Shown: piece after piece, positions 16,468 through 24,682 of the stretch | How the letters are laid out: every line of letters begins with the position of its first letter | Position numbering within the stretch: the first letter of the stretch is position 1 | Assembly: GCA_002346535.1 (NCBI GenBank) | Contig: DDZZ01000075.1 | Span: 12,029 to 42,989 of the forward strand | Source of the DNA: Opitutales bacterium UBA2995 | Lineage (GTDB): Bacteria > Verrucomicrobiota > Verrucomicrobiia > Opitutales > UBA2995 | Reading direction: 5' to 3' | Length of the DNA: 30,961 nucleotides | Notes under the pieces: generated by a model | Database searches by the model: none | What the model was told of the DNA's origin: nothing | What the model saw: only the letters and a program-made list of their open reading frames with translations | Position numbers and translations under genes: made by a program

Positions 16468-16988
16468 ATGACGCTCCGGGCGGTCTCCTTTTTTTGGATT
16501 TCGATTCTTGTTTGGTCCTTCGTATTTGTGGGGAGGATGATTTTTTGGATGAATCAGATCTTTTCGAAGACGGCGAATTTGAGTCCATTCCAACCATTCC
16601 GGATTCTTTGGAGGGATTGAACCGTTCGATATTCAAATTTAATGACTGGGGTTACATAAATTTGCTCGGTCCTGTGGCGAAAGTCTATCACGACGCTACC
16701 CCGGATCCGATCGAACGTGCTTTCATCAACTGTTTTGATAGCGCAAAATTTCCAATTCGATTAGCCGGAAACGTACTACAAGGCAAATCCAAAGAATCCG
16801 TTCAAGAGACCGGAAAGCTTTTGGTCAATTCGACCATCGGTATTGCCAGTTTTGGGAACCCCTCCGAAAACATCGAGGGCCTTGATCCGCCCATCCTTGG
16901 GCCAACATGCCAGTTTACCTCCATCCTGCTTAGGTTACGCACGCAAGTGCGCTCCCTCAGCTCTCAGTCGTTAAAGCAGACATCTTAA
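16468..16988 (+). pseudogene. mlaA: Broken mlaA (VacJ) lipoprotein gene
   Basis: MlaA is the outer-membrane lipoprotein that removes misplaced phospholipids in the Mla system. The ATG at 16468 opens a frame with a signal-like stretch (MTLRAVSFFWISILVWSF). The conserved mature part is in the next frame: DSLEGLNRSIFKFNDW, LLGPVAKVYHDATPDPIERA, LAGNVLQGK and LLVNSTIGIASFG. A frameshift therefore lies between about 16489 (a T7 run) and 16545. Family homology stops at NIEGLDPP (about 16890), just where similarity to an intergenic repeat starts. The usual EDFGQTLG and GPYLVLPLLGPS segments are missing, and none is found before 17149. Both the export signal and the C-terminal third are lost, so the product is very likely non-functional. 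Confidence 0.8.
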
Positions 16989-17003
16989 CTTCGCCAAACG
17001 ACC
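16889..17003 (+). repeat. Dispersed intergenic repeat, copy A
   Basis: This stretch aligns with 21160-21262 over about 100 bases in the same orientation. Shared blocks include CCCATC-TTGG, TGCCA, GGTTACGCAC-CA-GTGCGC and GTCGT-AA. The core contains an inverted repeat (GCGCAC/GTGCGC). It forms the artificial C-terminus of the broken mlaA gene. Its tail (about 16964-17003) is repeated again at 17076-17115. Confidence 0.65.
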
Positions 17004-17075
17004 AGGCCCTTAGTTTCGTAGCTCGTGGGGTTCCAAATAAAGTGTAGGGCAGGCTTTTCGACTAATTGGATTCCT

Positions 17076-17115
17076 CATTCGTTAAGCTCCACATCTTTGC
17101 TTCATCAAGCACGCA
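17076..17115 (+). repeat. Partial repeat, copy C (tail only)
   Basis: The 40 bases starting TCATTCGTTAAGC match the tail of copy A (TCAGTCGTTAAAGC, then ACATCTT and CTTC) with scattered differences. The GTTACGCAC core is absent. It lies in the 161-base gap between the mlaA remnant and the convergent pyruvate kinase gene. Confidence 0.5.
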
Positions 17116-17149
17116 GGCAGTTAGATCTAGATTGGCTCATCCCTGCCTC

Positions 17150-18577
17150 TTAGTCGATATACCGAATTTGTAATGTATCCACGAGGCGGTCCTCGGCCCG
17201 AATGTCGGTAATCATGACGAGAGGTTGGCCTTTTTCGACCCAGCCTTTTTTTTTCAATATAGCAAAAGCGTTGGTAATGGTTTTGCCGCGGTCTTCTTCA
17301 CAAAAATCCATAAGGAAGGGTTCAATGCCCCAAAGGGTGACAAGATACCTCAGAATTTCGATGCGGTCTGTAAATGTGTAGATTGGAACTTTACACCGCA
17401 GTGAGGCCATAATTTCGCCAAAGCGGCCTGTTTTGGTGAAAACTACGATTTGGGTGTCTCCCATTTCTTCGGCCAGAATTTTGGCCGTTCGCAACAACAT
17501 GGTTTTAGGGCCGGTGAGGCGTCGACCTTCTGCGTAATTGGCGGCGCCCGATTTTTCGATTCGCAAGGCAATTCTTTCGAACACCTGCACACATTCCAAT
17601 GGATATTTCCCAATTGTAGTTTCGCCGGATAACATGATGCAGTCAGCTTGCTCAAATACGGCGTTGGAAACATCGGTGATTTCAGCGCGGGTCGGAACAG
17701 GGTGTTTGATCATGGATTCCAGCATGTGGGTCGCCACGATCACGCGTTTACCCATCTCCAAGCATTTCTTAATCGTGCTTCTTTGAATTATCGGCAGCTC
17801 TTCGTAGGGACATTCGATTCCCAAATCGCCTCGCGCGATCATGATGCCATCTGATGCCTCAATAATTTCTTCCAAGTTACTGATAGCAGACTGGTCTTCG
17901 ATCTTGGCAATAATGCGTGCCTTGGACCCAACCTTATTCATGTGTTCCCGTAAAATTTTGACGTCTGTGGCTTCGCGCACGAAGGAGAGTGCAAATTGAT
18001 CGACCTTTAGTTCGGTGCCCACTTCAACATCCGTTCTGTCTTTTTTCGTGATCGCCGGAAGCTTAACTTTTACGCCTGGTAGATTAATATGGCGGCGGCT
18101 GGTTAGTTCACCACCAATCAGGACCTCACATTGGATACGTTTATCAGTTTTGCCAATCACTTCAAATTTCAGCAGCCCGTTGTCGACATGGACCTGGTTG
18201 CCTTTCTTAAGGTCTTCAATCAGGGAAGTATAGTTAACTCCGATTGCCAGAAGCCCATCTTCATCTTGGTAGGGGCAGTTTTCTTCTGTGGATAAATCGA
18301 CACGCATACCTTTTTTTAATTGGATGGGCTCGTCCAAAGCGCAGGTACGAATCTCCGGCCCTTTAATATCCATCATGATGGCGATTTCGCGACCGATCTT
18401 TTGGGAAATCATCCTAATTCGGTTCACCGTATCGCGAGTCCAATCATGACTCGCGTGAGCCATGTTGATTCTGCAAATGTTGACCCCGCCTTCGATCATT
18501 TTTTCCAGCATCTCATCGCTTTCAGTGCTGGGTCCGATCGTAAAAATGATCTTGGTATGACGGTAGGGGTTTTTCAT
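17150..18577 (-). CDS. pyk: Pyruvate kinase
   Basis: Pyruvate kinase makes pyruvate and ATP from phosphoenolpyruvate and ADP, the last step of glycolysis. The 475-residue protein has the standard bacterial length. The N-terminal TKIIFTIGPSTES (8-20), RINMAHAS (36-43) and DIKGPEIR (70-77) are followed by a B domain. The catalytic barrel shows AKIEDQ with the active-site lysine, MIARGDLGIE, ATHMLESMI, and DCIMLSGETTIGKYP. The C-terminal domain ends in VDTLQIRYID. It is monocistronic by position, with 258 bases to the next upstream gene. Nothing suggests loss of function. Confidence 0.95.
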   Translation of the reverse strand: MKNPYRHTKIIFTIGPSTESDEMLEKMIEGGVNICRINMAHASHDWTRDTVNRIRMISQKIGREIAIMMDIKGPEIRTCALDEPIQLKKGMRVDLSTEENCPYQDEDGLLAIGVNYTSLIEDLKKGNQVHVDNGLLKFEVIGKTDKRIQCEVLIGGELTSRRHINLPGVKVKLPAITKKDRTDVEVGTELKVDQFALSFVREATDVKILREHMNKVGSKARIIAKIEDQSAISNLEEIIEASDGIMIARGDLGIECPYEELPIIQRSTIKKCLEMGKRVIVATHMLESMIKHPVPTRAEITDVSNAVFEQADCIMLSGETTIGKYPLECVQVFERIALRIEKSGAANYAEGRRLTGPKTMLLRTAKILAEEMGDTQIVVFTKTGRFGEIMASLRCKVPIYTFTDRIEILRYLVTLWGIEPFLMDFCEEDRGKTITNAFAILKKKGWVEKGQPLVMITDIRAEDRLVDTLQIRYID

Positions 18578-18835
18578 ATGAAAAAAGGGTGTCCAGCATG
18601 CTCAGGTTGTTGCCGGAATTGCAAGCAGGGGATGTGGTGAATGAGTGTCGGGCGATCTGCCTCCGTCTTAGCTCTGTGGCGAGACAAAGGGCGTGGGGCG
18701 GAGGAAGAGGGGTGTTTGATCTTACATGGGTGCGTGATACCACTCCGCTTAAAACAAGCTTTTGCAGCTTCTTGCTTTCTGAAAGAGGGATCTTAAGGGT
18801 ACGATCATGGGCTTTATAACCGCCCGTTTAATACT

Positions 18836-19633
18836 TCAGACCTCGAAGGGGGGGAGCGTCTCGCCAGGCGGCACAACCGTGATCTTGTAATCCCTTTTTT
18901 GGTTCCTCCCCTTCGTCATCGTCTCGGAAACCTTTTCAATCGAATTGCAATCCTTACTCAAGTGCGCTAGGTAAACCTGCTTCCACCAAGGCTCTTCGAT
19001 GTTGTCCAAAAGTTCTTTGGCGGCTGTGTTGGAGAGGTGGCCATGACGACCGATAATGCGCTGTTTCACTGCCCAAGGACGTTTGGTGTCTTGATTGAGC
19101 ATATCGTTGTCGTGGTTGGCTTCGAGCACCAGCACGTCGACTTGGCGAATCCTTTCGCGAACCAGCTCTGAAACGTAACCTAAATCGGTTACCCAAGCCA
19201 AGCTTCGGTAAGGAGTAAAGAGGTCACCGTTGCCGTGCTTGAAGACAAATCCCACTGGATCATAAGCGTCGTGCGGAATGGAGAAGCTGGTAATCTCCAA
19301 ATCGCGAAATTGAAAGGTGGTGCCGGTATTAAACAGCTTCCAAGTGGGCCGTTTCTTGAGCTTGGATTGCACGGCCCGGGCTGTGTCCCGGTTTGCGTAA
19401 AACTCCAGGTGTTCAAAATGACTCAAGCCCCGGATACCAGCCGTATGATCTATGTGCTCGTGAGTTAAAAAGACCGCATCAATCCCCTCGATCGATTCGC
19501 CTACGGATTCCAATAATTTGCGCAATTGTCGGCCCGAGTAGCCGGCGTCGATAAGGATTTTGGTTTGGTTGGTAGCTAGGAGGCTGCAATTTCCACTGCT
19601 GCTGCTTCCAAGGATGGTGAAGCGCATCGCCAT
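18836..19633 (-). CDS. MBL-fold metallo-hydrolase, YycJ/WalJ-like
   Basis: This 265-residue protein has a metallo-beta-lactamase fold, probably acting as a cytoplasmic phosphodiesterase or exonuclease. It starts MRFTILGSSSSGNCSLL, the N-terminus typical of the YycJ/WalJ group. The metal-binding THEHIDHTAG is at residues 57-66, preceded by LIDAGYSGRQL. Later ligands are in SIPHDAYDP, VTDLG and EANHD, and GRHGHLSN and YLAHLSKDCN follow, as expected. YycJ-type proteins are tied to cell-division control or DNA repair in Firmicutes, but the role here is unknown. Met1 or Met3 could be the start. It stands alone between pyk and the permease gene. Confidence 0.88.
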   Translation of the reverse strand: MAMRFTILGSSSSGNCSLLATNQTKILIDAGYSGRQLRKLLESVGESIEGIDAVFLTHEHIDHTAGIRGLSHFEHLEFYANRDTARAVQSKLKKRPTWKLFNTGTTFQFRDLEITSFSIPHDAYDPVGFVFKHGNGDLFTPYRSLAWVTDLGYVSELVRERIRQVDVLVLEANHDNDMLNQDTKRPWAVKQRIIGRHGHLSNTAAKELLDNIEEPWWKQVYLAHLSKDCNSIEKVSETMTKGRNQKRDYKITVVPPGETLPPFEV

Positions 19634-19813
19634 AGAACCTCATTCAGGTACAGGGACGAATTTGCATCAAGTGTTTTTGACGCGGGCTGGGATTTTTTAG
19701 GCTCAAATGATTGGATTGAGTTTTGCTTCAGTTCCGTCGAGGCTCTCAAGTCCCCAGTTCTCCGGGATTAGGTCAGATTAATATAACCCAAAGAACATTT
19801 TTGCGCTTTGATG

Positions 19814-19830
19814 TTAAGGAGACTCCTTAA
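19814..19830 (-). terminator. Short palindrome at the permease stop codon
   Basis: TTAAGGA and TCCTTAA pair around a GAC loop, with the permease stop codon at 19827-19829 inside the stem. No T-run follows on the minus strand. It could slow or end transcription, but the evidence is the palindrome alone. Confidence 0.3.
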
Positions 19831-21071
19831 TCTTTAACCCCAATGTTTAGAATGCGGTTCAGCGTGATTCCCAGAATGCCTGCCAGGCCTAAACTGCCTA
19901 TGGTGAATGAGCCAAAGGTCCATTGCAGGCCGCCGATGCCAACGATCAGAATGACGGCAACGACCAGGTAAGTCCGCGGATCCTCAAAATCGGCCTTGCT
20001 CCGGATGAGAGTGCCAATACCCACTGCAGCGATCATGCCGAAGGCGAGAATGAGCACGCCACCCATGACAGGTGATGGAATGGTTTGCAGGAAAGCCCCC
20101 AGCTTTCCCACGAACGCCAAGCAAATAGCCAGACAGGCGGCGATCTGCATGTAGATAACTTTGAACGCTTTGGTGATTGCGACCGCTCCGGTGACTTCTG
20201 AGTAGGTGGTGTTAGGCGGACCTCCGAGACATCCTGCCAGCATGGTAGCCAGTCCATCACCGAGCATTGTGCGGTGTAAGCCGGGTTCTTTGAGAAAATC
20301 TTTTTTGGTGACGTTGCTGATGGCCAGGATATCGCCGATATGTTCTATAGCCGGAACAATTGCCACGGGCAACATGTACAATATGGCAGCCAAGGACCAA
20401 GTCGGGATCTCAAACTGCCCTGCTTCACTGGCTGCCGACCAAGGAAAAATGAACCATGGAGCATCGGTGACCGGCCCCCAATTAGTCCAACCCGTAAAAA
20501 AGCAAACCAAATAACCCGCCGTGATTGCCAAAATGATGGGGAGTACATTCAGAATGCGTCTACTTGATCGTACCATGATCATAGCCACTGAAAAGGTGAA
20601 AGCCGACACAAGCGCAGCTTTACCATTGTAGGTTCCTTGACCGTCCCAACTTATGGCCATGTCTATAGCCACATCGGAGAGGCTGAGCCCAATCACAATG
20701 ATGATCGGGCCTGTGACAATGGGCGGCAGGTACTTATCCAGAATTTTTTGACCTTCGAAGAAGATAATCGCGGCCAAACAGGTATAAAGAACACCGGCAC
20801 AGGCGAGTGCCATAAAGGTGGCACCGTAACCAAACTTAGCGATGGAGAATTGAATGGGTGCTATAAATGCAAACGAGCTCGCCAAAAAAACTGGCACCAG
20901 TCTTTTAGTAATGAAACTGAACAAAAGCGTTCCAGCTCCTGCTGTAAATAAAGCGACCGATGGGTGAAGACCGACGAGGACAGGAACCAGGACCAGGGCG
21001 CCAAACGCCACGAAAATCATTTGGGCGCCAATGAAGAGAGTTCTAACTGGATGGTCTACCTGCATTTTCAC
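19827..21071 (-). CDS. NCS2 nucleobase:cation symporter (uracil/xanthine permease)
   Basis: This inner-membrane protein of 414 residues probably imports uracil or a purine base with protons or sodium. It is strongly hydrophobic with about 14 segments, as in UraA. SSFAFIAPI (65-73) corresponds to the short-strand region of UraA. AIEHIGDI (241-248) carries the conserved substrate-binding glutamate, Glu243, and GGPPNTTYSEVTGAVAIT (283-300) is the NCS2 signature. The Ser/Thr-rich NTTYSE, with the UraA-like second helix region, favours uracil over xanthine, with moderate confidence. No uracil phosphoribosyltransferase gene is adjacent. Confidence 0.9.
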   Translation of the reverse strand: MKMQVDHPVRTLFIGAQMIFVAFGALVLVPVLVGLHPSVALFTAGAGTLLFSFITKRLVPVFLASSFAFIAPIQFSIAKFGYGATFMALACAGVLYTCLAAIIFFEGQKILDKYLPPIVTGPIIIVIGLSLSDVAIDMAISWDGQGTYNGKAALVSAFTFSVAMIMVRSSRRILNVLPIILAITAGYLVCFFTGWTNWGPVTDAPWFIFPWSAASEAGQFEIPTWSLAAILYMLPVAIVPAIEHIGDILAISNVTKKDFLKEPGLHRTMLGDGLATMLAGCLGGPPNTTYSEVTGAVAITKAFKVIYMQIAACLAICLAFVGKLGAFLQTIPSPVMGGVLILAFGMIAAVGIGTLIRSKADFEDPRTYLVVAVILIVGIGGLQWTFGSFTIGSLGLAGILGITLNRILNIGVKD

Positions 21072-21159
21072 CAGATGGGCTTAAACGGGAATTATGAATT
21101 TAACAACGTTTGAGATGCTCTATTGAAAAATCTTCCTTCTACCGAATGCCGGTTTAGAC

Positions 21160-21262
21160 CCATCTTGGACCGACTTGCCAAGTGCCCCTCCCTTTATGAC
21201 TCGGTTACGCACCCACGTGCGCGCTCTCGTCTACCGGTCGTCAAGCTCGACAACTCGTTTCC
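21160..21262 (+). repeat. Dispersed intergenic repeat, copy B
   Basis: This second copy of the repeat at 16889 has blocks CCCATCTTGG, TTGCCA, CCTCCCTTTATGACT, CGGTTACGCACCCACGTGCGCGC and GTCGTCAAGCTCGACA, written here only in part. It lies between the permease start and the sulfatase remnant. The GCAC-CCA-C-GTGC core can fold. I found no open frame through it. Confidence 0.65.
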
Positions 21263-21293
21263 ATGAAAAAGCAGGTAAACTAATCTGAAGATT

Positions 21294-21922
21294 TCAGTTT
21301 GGTCTTAAAGGACCATTTTGGATGGAGGTCCAAATTGCCGAGAAGCCATCTGTGAGTTGGGCGACGATGTTTTTCTCTTCGTGAAGTCGATTGAAAATTT
21401 CCAATAGGTCTTCCTTGAGGTTATAGAGTTCGATGGGCTTGTGATCGCTGTCGAGGATAAGTTGCCAGTCACCTCTTCGGGATACGTAGTCTTTGTTCCA
21501 GCGAATTGCGAGTGCCCAAAAGAAGTTGCGGATCTTTGGAATGTCGGCGCCGGAAAATATCGGAGAAAGATCGATGCCATCCAGCATTCGTTCAACGGGT
21601 ACGCGGGCACTGGTTTGATTGAGTATGGTCACAAACAGATCCATCCCAATCGAAGGAATATACGAGACGCTGTCTGGTTCAATAACCCCCGGATAGCGAA
21701 TGATGGTCGGCACTCTTAGACCGCCTCCGTAGAGTCCGTGTTTGCGGCCGCCGTAGGCGTTCGAGGTTCATCGGATTGGTGTTCTTGCGGCACCCAAGGA
21801 TCTATCGCTTCAACAACCGTTGTTTTTGTAAGAGACTTCACCGATCCCCCCGATTGGGCGGGTATGGCGATTGTCAGCGCAAGCGCAGAGAATAAGATAA
21901 TAACTGTGTGAAAAGGGTGCAT
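21294..21922 (-). pseudogene. Sulfatase remnant, internally deleted and frameshifted
   Basis: The ATG at 21922 opens a frame with a signal peptide (FHTVIILFSALALTIAIPAQ) that soon reads WVPQEHQSDEP, a segment found late in some sulfatases, and stops at 21716. In the next frame the sulfatase reading continues as YGGRKHGLYGGGLRVPTII, then RYPGVIEP, DGIDLSPIFSG and GDWQLILDSDHKPIELYNLK, to the stop at 21294. The whole remnant is about 630 bases, against about 1400 for a normal family gene. The N-terminal catalytic half, including the CxPxR formylglycine motif, is absent. A large internal deletion plus a frameshift near 21740-21760 explains this, so it cannot be an active enzyme. Confidence 0.82.
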
Positions 21923-21976
21923 TCGAACGGAACAGCATGATCGGCTGTGCCTTCCTGTCTCCCCCGGATCGCTCTG

Positions 21977-22000
21977 GTAAATTTTTCAAGAAAAATTTAC
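21977..22000 (-). terminator. Perfect AT-rich hairpin downstream of ruvB
   Basis: GTAAATTTTT pairs exactly with AAAAATTTAC around CAAG, 27 bases past the ruvB stop. A T-run is built into the stem, but none follows it on the minus strand. It may be a ruvB terminator or a site near the promoter of the sulfatase remnant. Confidence 0.45.
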
Positions 22001-22027
22001 TTACACCGTGTATTTAGCCCTACTTTT

Positions 22028-23092
22028 TCAAATTCCCAGGTGTTCTTGGCTTTCATGGGAATCTTGGTCGTGACCCTCTAATCCGATTGCCCGGAAGCCT
22101 TTGGAAGTCAGCATGCGGCCTTGGGGGGTGCGTTGGATATAACCTTCCTGGATTAGGAAGGGCTCGTGGACTTCCGCCAAAGTATCTTCTTCTTCGCCGA
22201 CAGCCACTGCCAGGGTATTGAGACCGACAGGGCCTCCCTGGTAGTTGTCGGCCATGGTTTTCATGAGCCGTTTGTCCATTTCGTCCAATCCGTTGTCGTC
22301 AATTTCCAGAAGCTCCATCCCCTCTCGGGCCATATTCAGGTTGATTTTTCCGTCACCACGTTGCTGTGCATAATCACGGATGAAAAGAACGAGGTTGTTG
22401 GCTATTCGTGGTGTGCCGCGCGCGCGCCTGGCAATTTCCTGCGTGCCATTCTTGTCGGCTGGGATTTCCAGGAGTATGCAAGTCCTTGCTACGATCGTCT
22501 GAAGTGCCTGGTTTTCATAGTAATCGAGGCGCGTCTGTAACGTGAAGCGCGACCGCAGTGGGGCGGTGAGCATGCCCATCCGGGTGGTGGCTCCGACCAG
22601 CGTAAATCTGGGAATGTTCAGGCGTACGCTTCGGGCGTTGGGGCCCTGGTCGATCATGATATCGATACGAAAGTCCTCCATGGCTGAGTAAAGGTACTCT
22701 TCCACGGTTTTCGAGATACGGTGAATTTCGTCGATAAATAACAGGTCACCCTCTTCGAGGCTTGTCAGAAGGCCAGCGAGGTCTCCCGGTTTTTCGATGA
22801 TTGGTCCCGAAGTTATGCGAACGGTTCGGTCCATTTCGTTTCCCAGGATTAATGCAAGTGTGGTTTTGCCCAAACCTGGCGGTCCATTGAACAGAATATG
22901 ACTCAGTGGGTCACCCCTGTCCTTGGCCGCCCCCACCATTATTTTCAGACGCTCGAGAGTTTTGACCTGGCCCGTAAAATCATCAAATCTTAGCGGACGC
23001 AAAGTTTGATCGTTGGAGGTATTTTTATTTTCCAGAGTATTCTGAAAAAAGTTTATCCCTGTGCTGGGAGCATTTGCTGCTGTTTCGTCCAA
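22028..23092 (-). CDS. ruvB: Holliday junction branch-migration helicase RuvB
   Basis: RuvB is the hexameric AAA+ motor that drives branch migration with RuvA in recombination and repair. The 354-residue protein begins with about 30 unconserved residues, then LRPLRFDDFTGQ (31-42). Walker A GPPGLGKTT is at 70-78 and Walker B FIDEIH at 119-124. IDQGPNARSVRL, FTLVGATTRMGMLTAPLRSR with the arginine finger, ARRARGTPRIANNL and the C-terminal winged-helix segment PFLIQEGYIQRTPQGRML are all canonical. It follows murA by 276 bases on the same strand. RuvA and RuvC are not in the window. Confidence 0.96.
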   Translation of the reverse strand: MDETAANAPSTGINFFQNTLENKNTSNDQTLRPLRFDDFTGQVKTLERLKIMVGAAKDRGDPLSHILFNGPPGLGKTTLALILGNEMDRTVRITSGPIIEKPGDLAGLLTSLEEGDLLFIDEIHRISKTVEEYLYSAMEDFRIDIMIDQGPNARSVRLNIPRFTLVGATTRMGMLTAPLRSRFTLQTRLDYYENQALQTIVARTCILLEIPADKNGTQEIARRARGTPRIANNLVLFIRDYAQQRGDGKINLNMAREGMELLEIDDNGLDEMDKRLMKTMADNYQGGPVGLNTLAVAVGEEEDTLAEVHEPFLIQEGYIQRTPQGRMLTSKGFRAIGLEGHDQDSHESQEHLGI

Positions 23093-23292
23093 GGTCAGGC
23101 GGCTTCAGGATTTAAATCTTTATACCCAATTTTGGTTTCATATGAAAAAATAGCAAAATGGATTTTTCGGTTTGAGCAAGGCTGCTGTGCTTGGCTGGGC
23201 TGTGAGACCCTGACAAGTTCAGCGAACGCCGCACAAGCCAAAAAAACTTTTGTCCCAAAGGGATGCGATCATTTTGGAAGTTCTCAGCGTTT

Positions 23293-23330
23293 CGTTTGCC
23301 GGGCAGTATCTTGATACAATCCGGCAAACG
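23293..23330. repeat. Nested 38-bp palindrome between murA and ruvB
   Basis: CGTTTGCCGG and CCGGCAAACG form a perfect 10-bp outer stem. Inside it, GTATC-TT-GATAC forms a second 5-bp stem, separated by a symmetric GCA/AAT internal loop. No T-run follows on either strand, so it is not a standard terminator. It lies 39 bases past the murA stop. Confidence 0.6.
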
Positions 23331-23368
23331 CGCCTTGCGCTGCCTACAAAAAGTTCTGCACCATGTGC

Positions 23369-24670
23369 TCATTTCAATTCAAATTGGGTATTAGGCATCT
23401 CCTTCTCTGGCAGACGGTCAATGTTGGCTCCAACAGCCCGCAGCTTATCGTCAATTTTGTCGTAACCACGATCCAGGTGGTAAATACGCAGGACCCAGGT
23501 TATTCCTTCCGCTACCAGCCCGGCCAAAATCAAGGCTGCGCTGGCCCGCAGGTCCGAAGCCATAACTGGAGCTCCCGACAGACCTGCCTGGCCTTTTACG
23601 ATCGCATTGGGCCCCTCGATCGCAATGTCCGCGCCCATTCGTTGTAGTTCGGGAACGTGCATGAAACGGTTGGGAAATATTTTCTCCGTTATAATACTTA
23701 TACCTGGTGTAACCGACATCAAACTCGACATTTGGGCTTGGAGATCTGTGGCAAATCCTGGATGCGGATGGGTAACCACGTCCACCGGTTTTAAAGGACT
23801 TTCACTTCTACTTACGGTAATGGAGTTATCAGAATTGATCTGCATGGGCACGCCGGCCTCTTTTAATTTATCGGTCAGAGCAGCCAAATCGGATAACCTA
23901 ATGTCATTAATCGTCAGGTTTTCCCCCGCCATTGAGCCTGCTATTATATATGTCCCGGCTTCAATTCGATCCGGCAGAATTCTGTAGGTACAACCTCCCA
24001 ATCGATCGACGCCACGAATCGTCAATGTCGGGCTTCCGATTCCGAAGATCTCTGCGCCCATCTGAACCAACATGTTGCATAGATCGACGACTTCGGGTTC
24101 ACAAGCTGCACATTCGATGACGGTTTCGCCAGGGGTAAGGACTGCGGCCATGAGAATGTTTGCTGTTCCGGTAACGGTACTGCCGTGACGGCCTCCCAGA
24201 AAAATCGGATTTCCTGACGCCTGCTCAGCATTCAAAAACACATAACCTTTATCCACGGTTACCTCCATTCCCAATCCAGCGAATCCTTTTAAGTGCATGT
24301 CTATCGGCCGTGGACCGATCACGCAGCCTCCCGGCAATGAAATTTCCGCCCTTTTGAGTCGCCCGGCCAGCGGGCCCATCAAACAAACCGAAGCGCGCAT
24401 TTTTCGAACAAGGTCGTAGGGTGCCCGATGAGCAATGGTGCCGGCTGTTATTTTCCAGGTTGTAGGATCGGGTTGTTCCACTTCGGCTCCCAAATGCTGA
24501 AGGATCTGTGCCATGAACCAGATATCGCTCAGGTTTGGAACGTTTTCGAGGATGCACGTTTCCTCGGTTAGCAAGGTAGCTGCGAATATAGGAAGCGCTG
24601 CGTTCTTAGCACCACTTGCCGAGATATTGCCACTGAGGGTTTGGCCACCTTCAATTCGCATTACTTCCAT
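23369..24670 (-). CDS. murA: UDP-N-acetylglucosamine 1-carboxyvinyltransferase MurA
   Basis: MurA transfers enolpyruvate from PEP to UDP-GlcNAc, the first committed step of peptidoglycan synthesis and the fosfomycin target. The 433-residue protein has the standard length. Lys22-Asn23 lie in SGAKNAALP, and the catalytic cysteine is Cys116 in LPGGCVIGPRPIDMHLKG. The second half shows ILPDRIEAGTYIIAG, HPGFATDLQAQ and VIVKG-like AIVKGQAGLSGAPVMASDLR, followed by the near-C-terminal YHLDRGYDKIDDKLRAVGA. Cys at the active site rather than Asp predicts fosfomycin sensitivity (inference). It begins 12 bases after the stop of the basic Asn/Arg-rich gene, so the two are probably co-transcribed. Confidence 0.96.
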   Translation of the reverse strand: MEVMRIEGGQTLSGNISASGAKNAALPIFAATLLTEETCILENVPNLSDIWFMAQILQHLGAEVEQPDPTTWKITAGTIAHRAPYDLVRKMRASVCLMGPLAGRLKRAEISLPGGCVIGPRPIDMHLKGFAGLGMEVTVDKGYVFLNAEQASGNPIFLGGRHGSTVTGTANILMAAVLTPGETVIECAACEPEVVDLCNMLVQMGAEIFGIGSPTLTIRGVDRLGGCTYRILPDRIEAGTYIIAGSMAGENLTINDIRLSDLAALTDKLKEAGVPMQINSDNSITVSRSESPLKPVDVVTHPHPGFATDLQAQMSSLMSVTPGISIITEKIFPNRFMHVPELQRMGADIAIEGPNAIVKGQAGLSGAPVMASDLRASAALILAGLVAEGITWVLRIYHLDRGYDKIDDKLRAVGANIDRLPEKEMPNTQFELK

Positions 24671-24682
24671 GGGTACTCTATC

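Noticed and set aside
16054..16593. 179-codon antisense frame across the DUF2064 gene and mlaA remnant
   Set aside because: It overlaps two recognisable genes on the other strand and has no protein-like features of its own.
23112..23372. 86-codon minus-strand frame between murA and ruvB
   Set aside because: The composition is not protein-like, it spans the nested palindrome, and no start signal or domain is visible.
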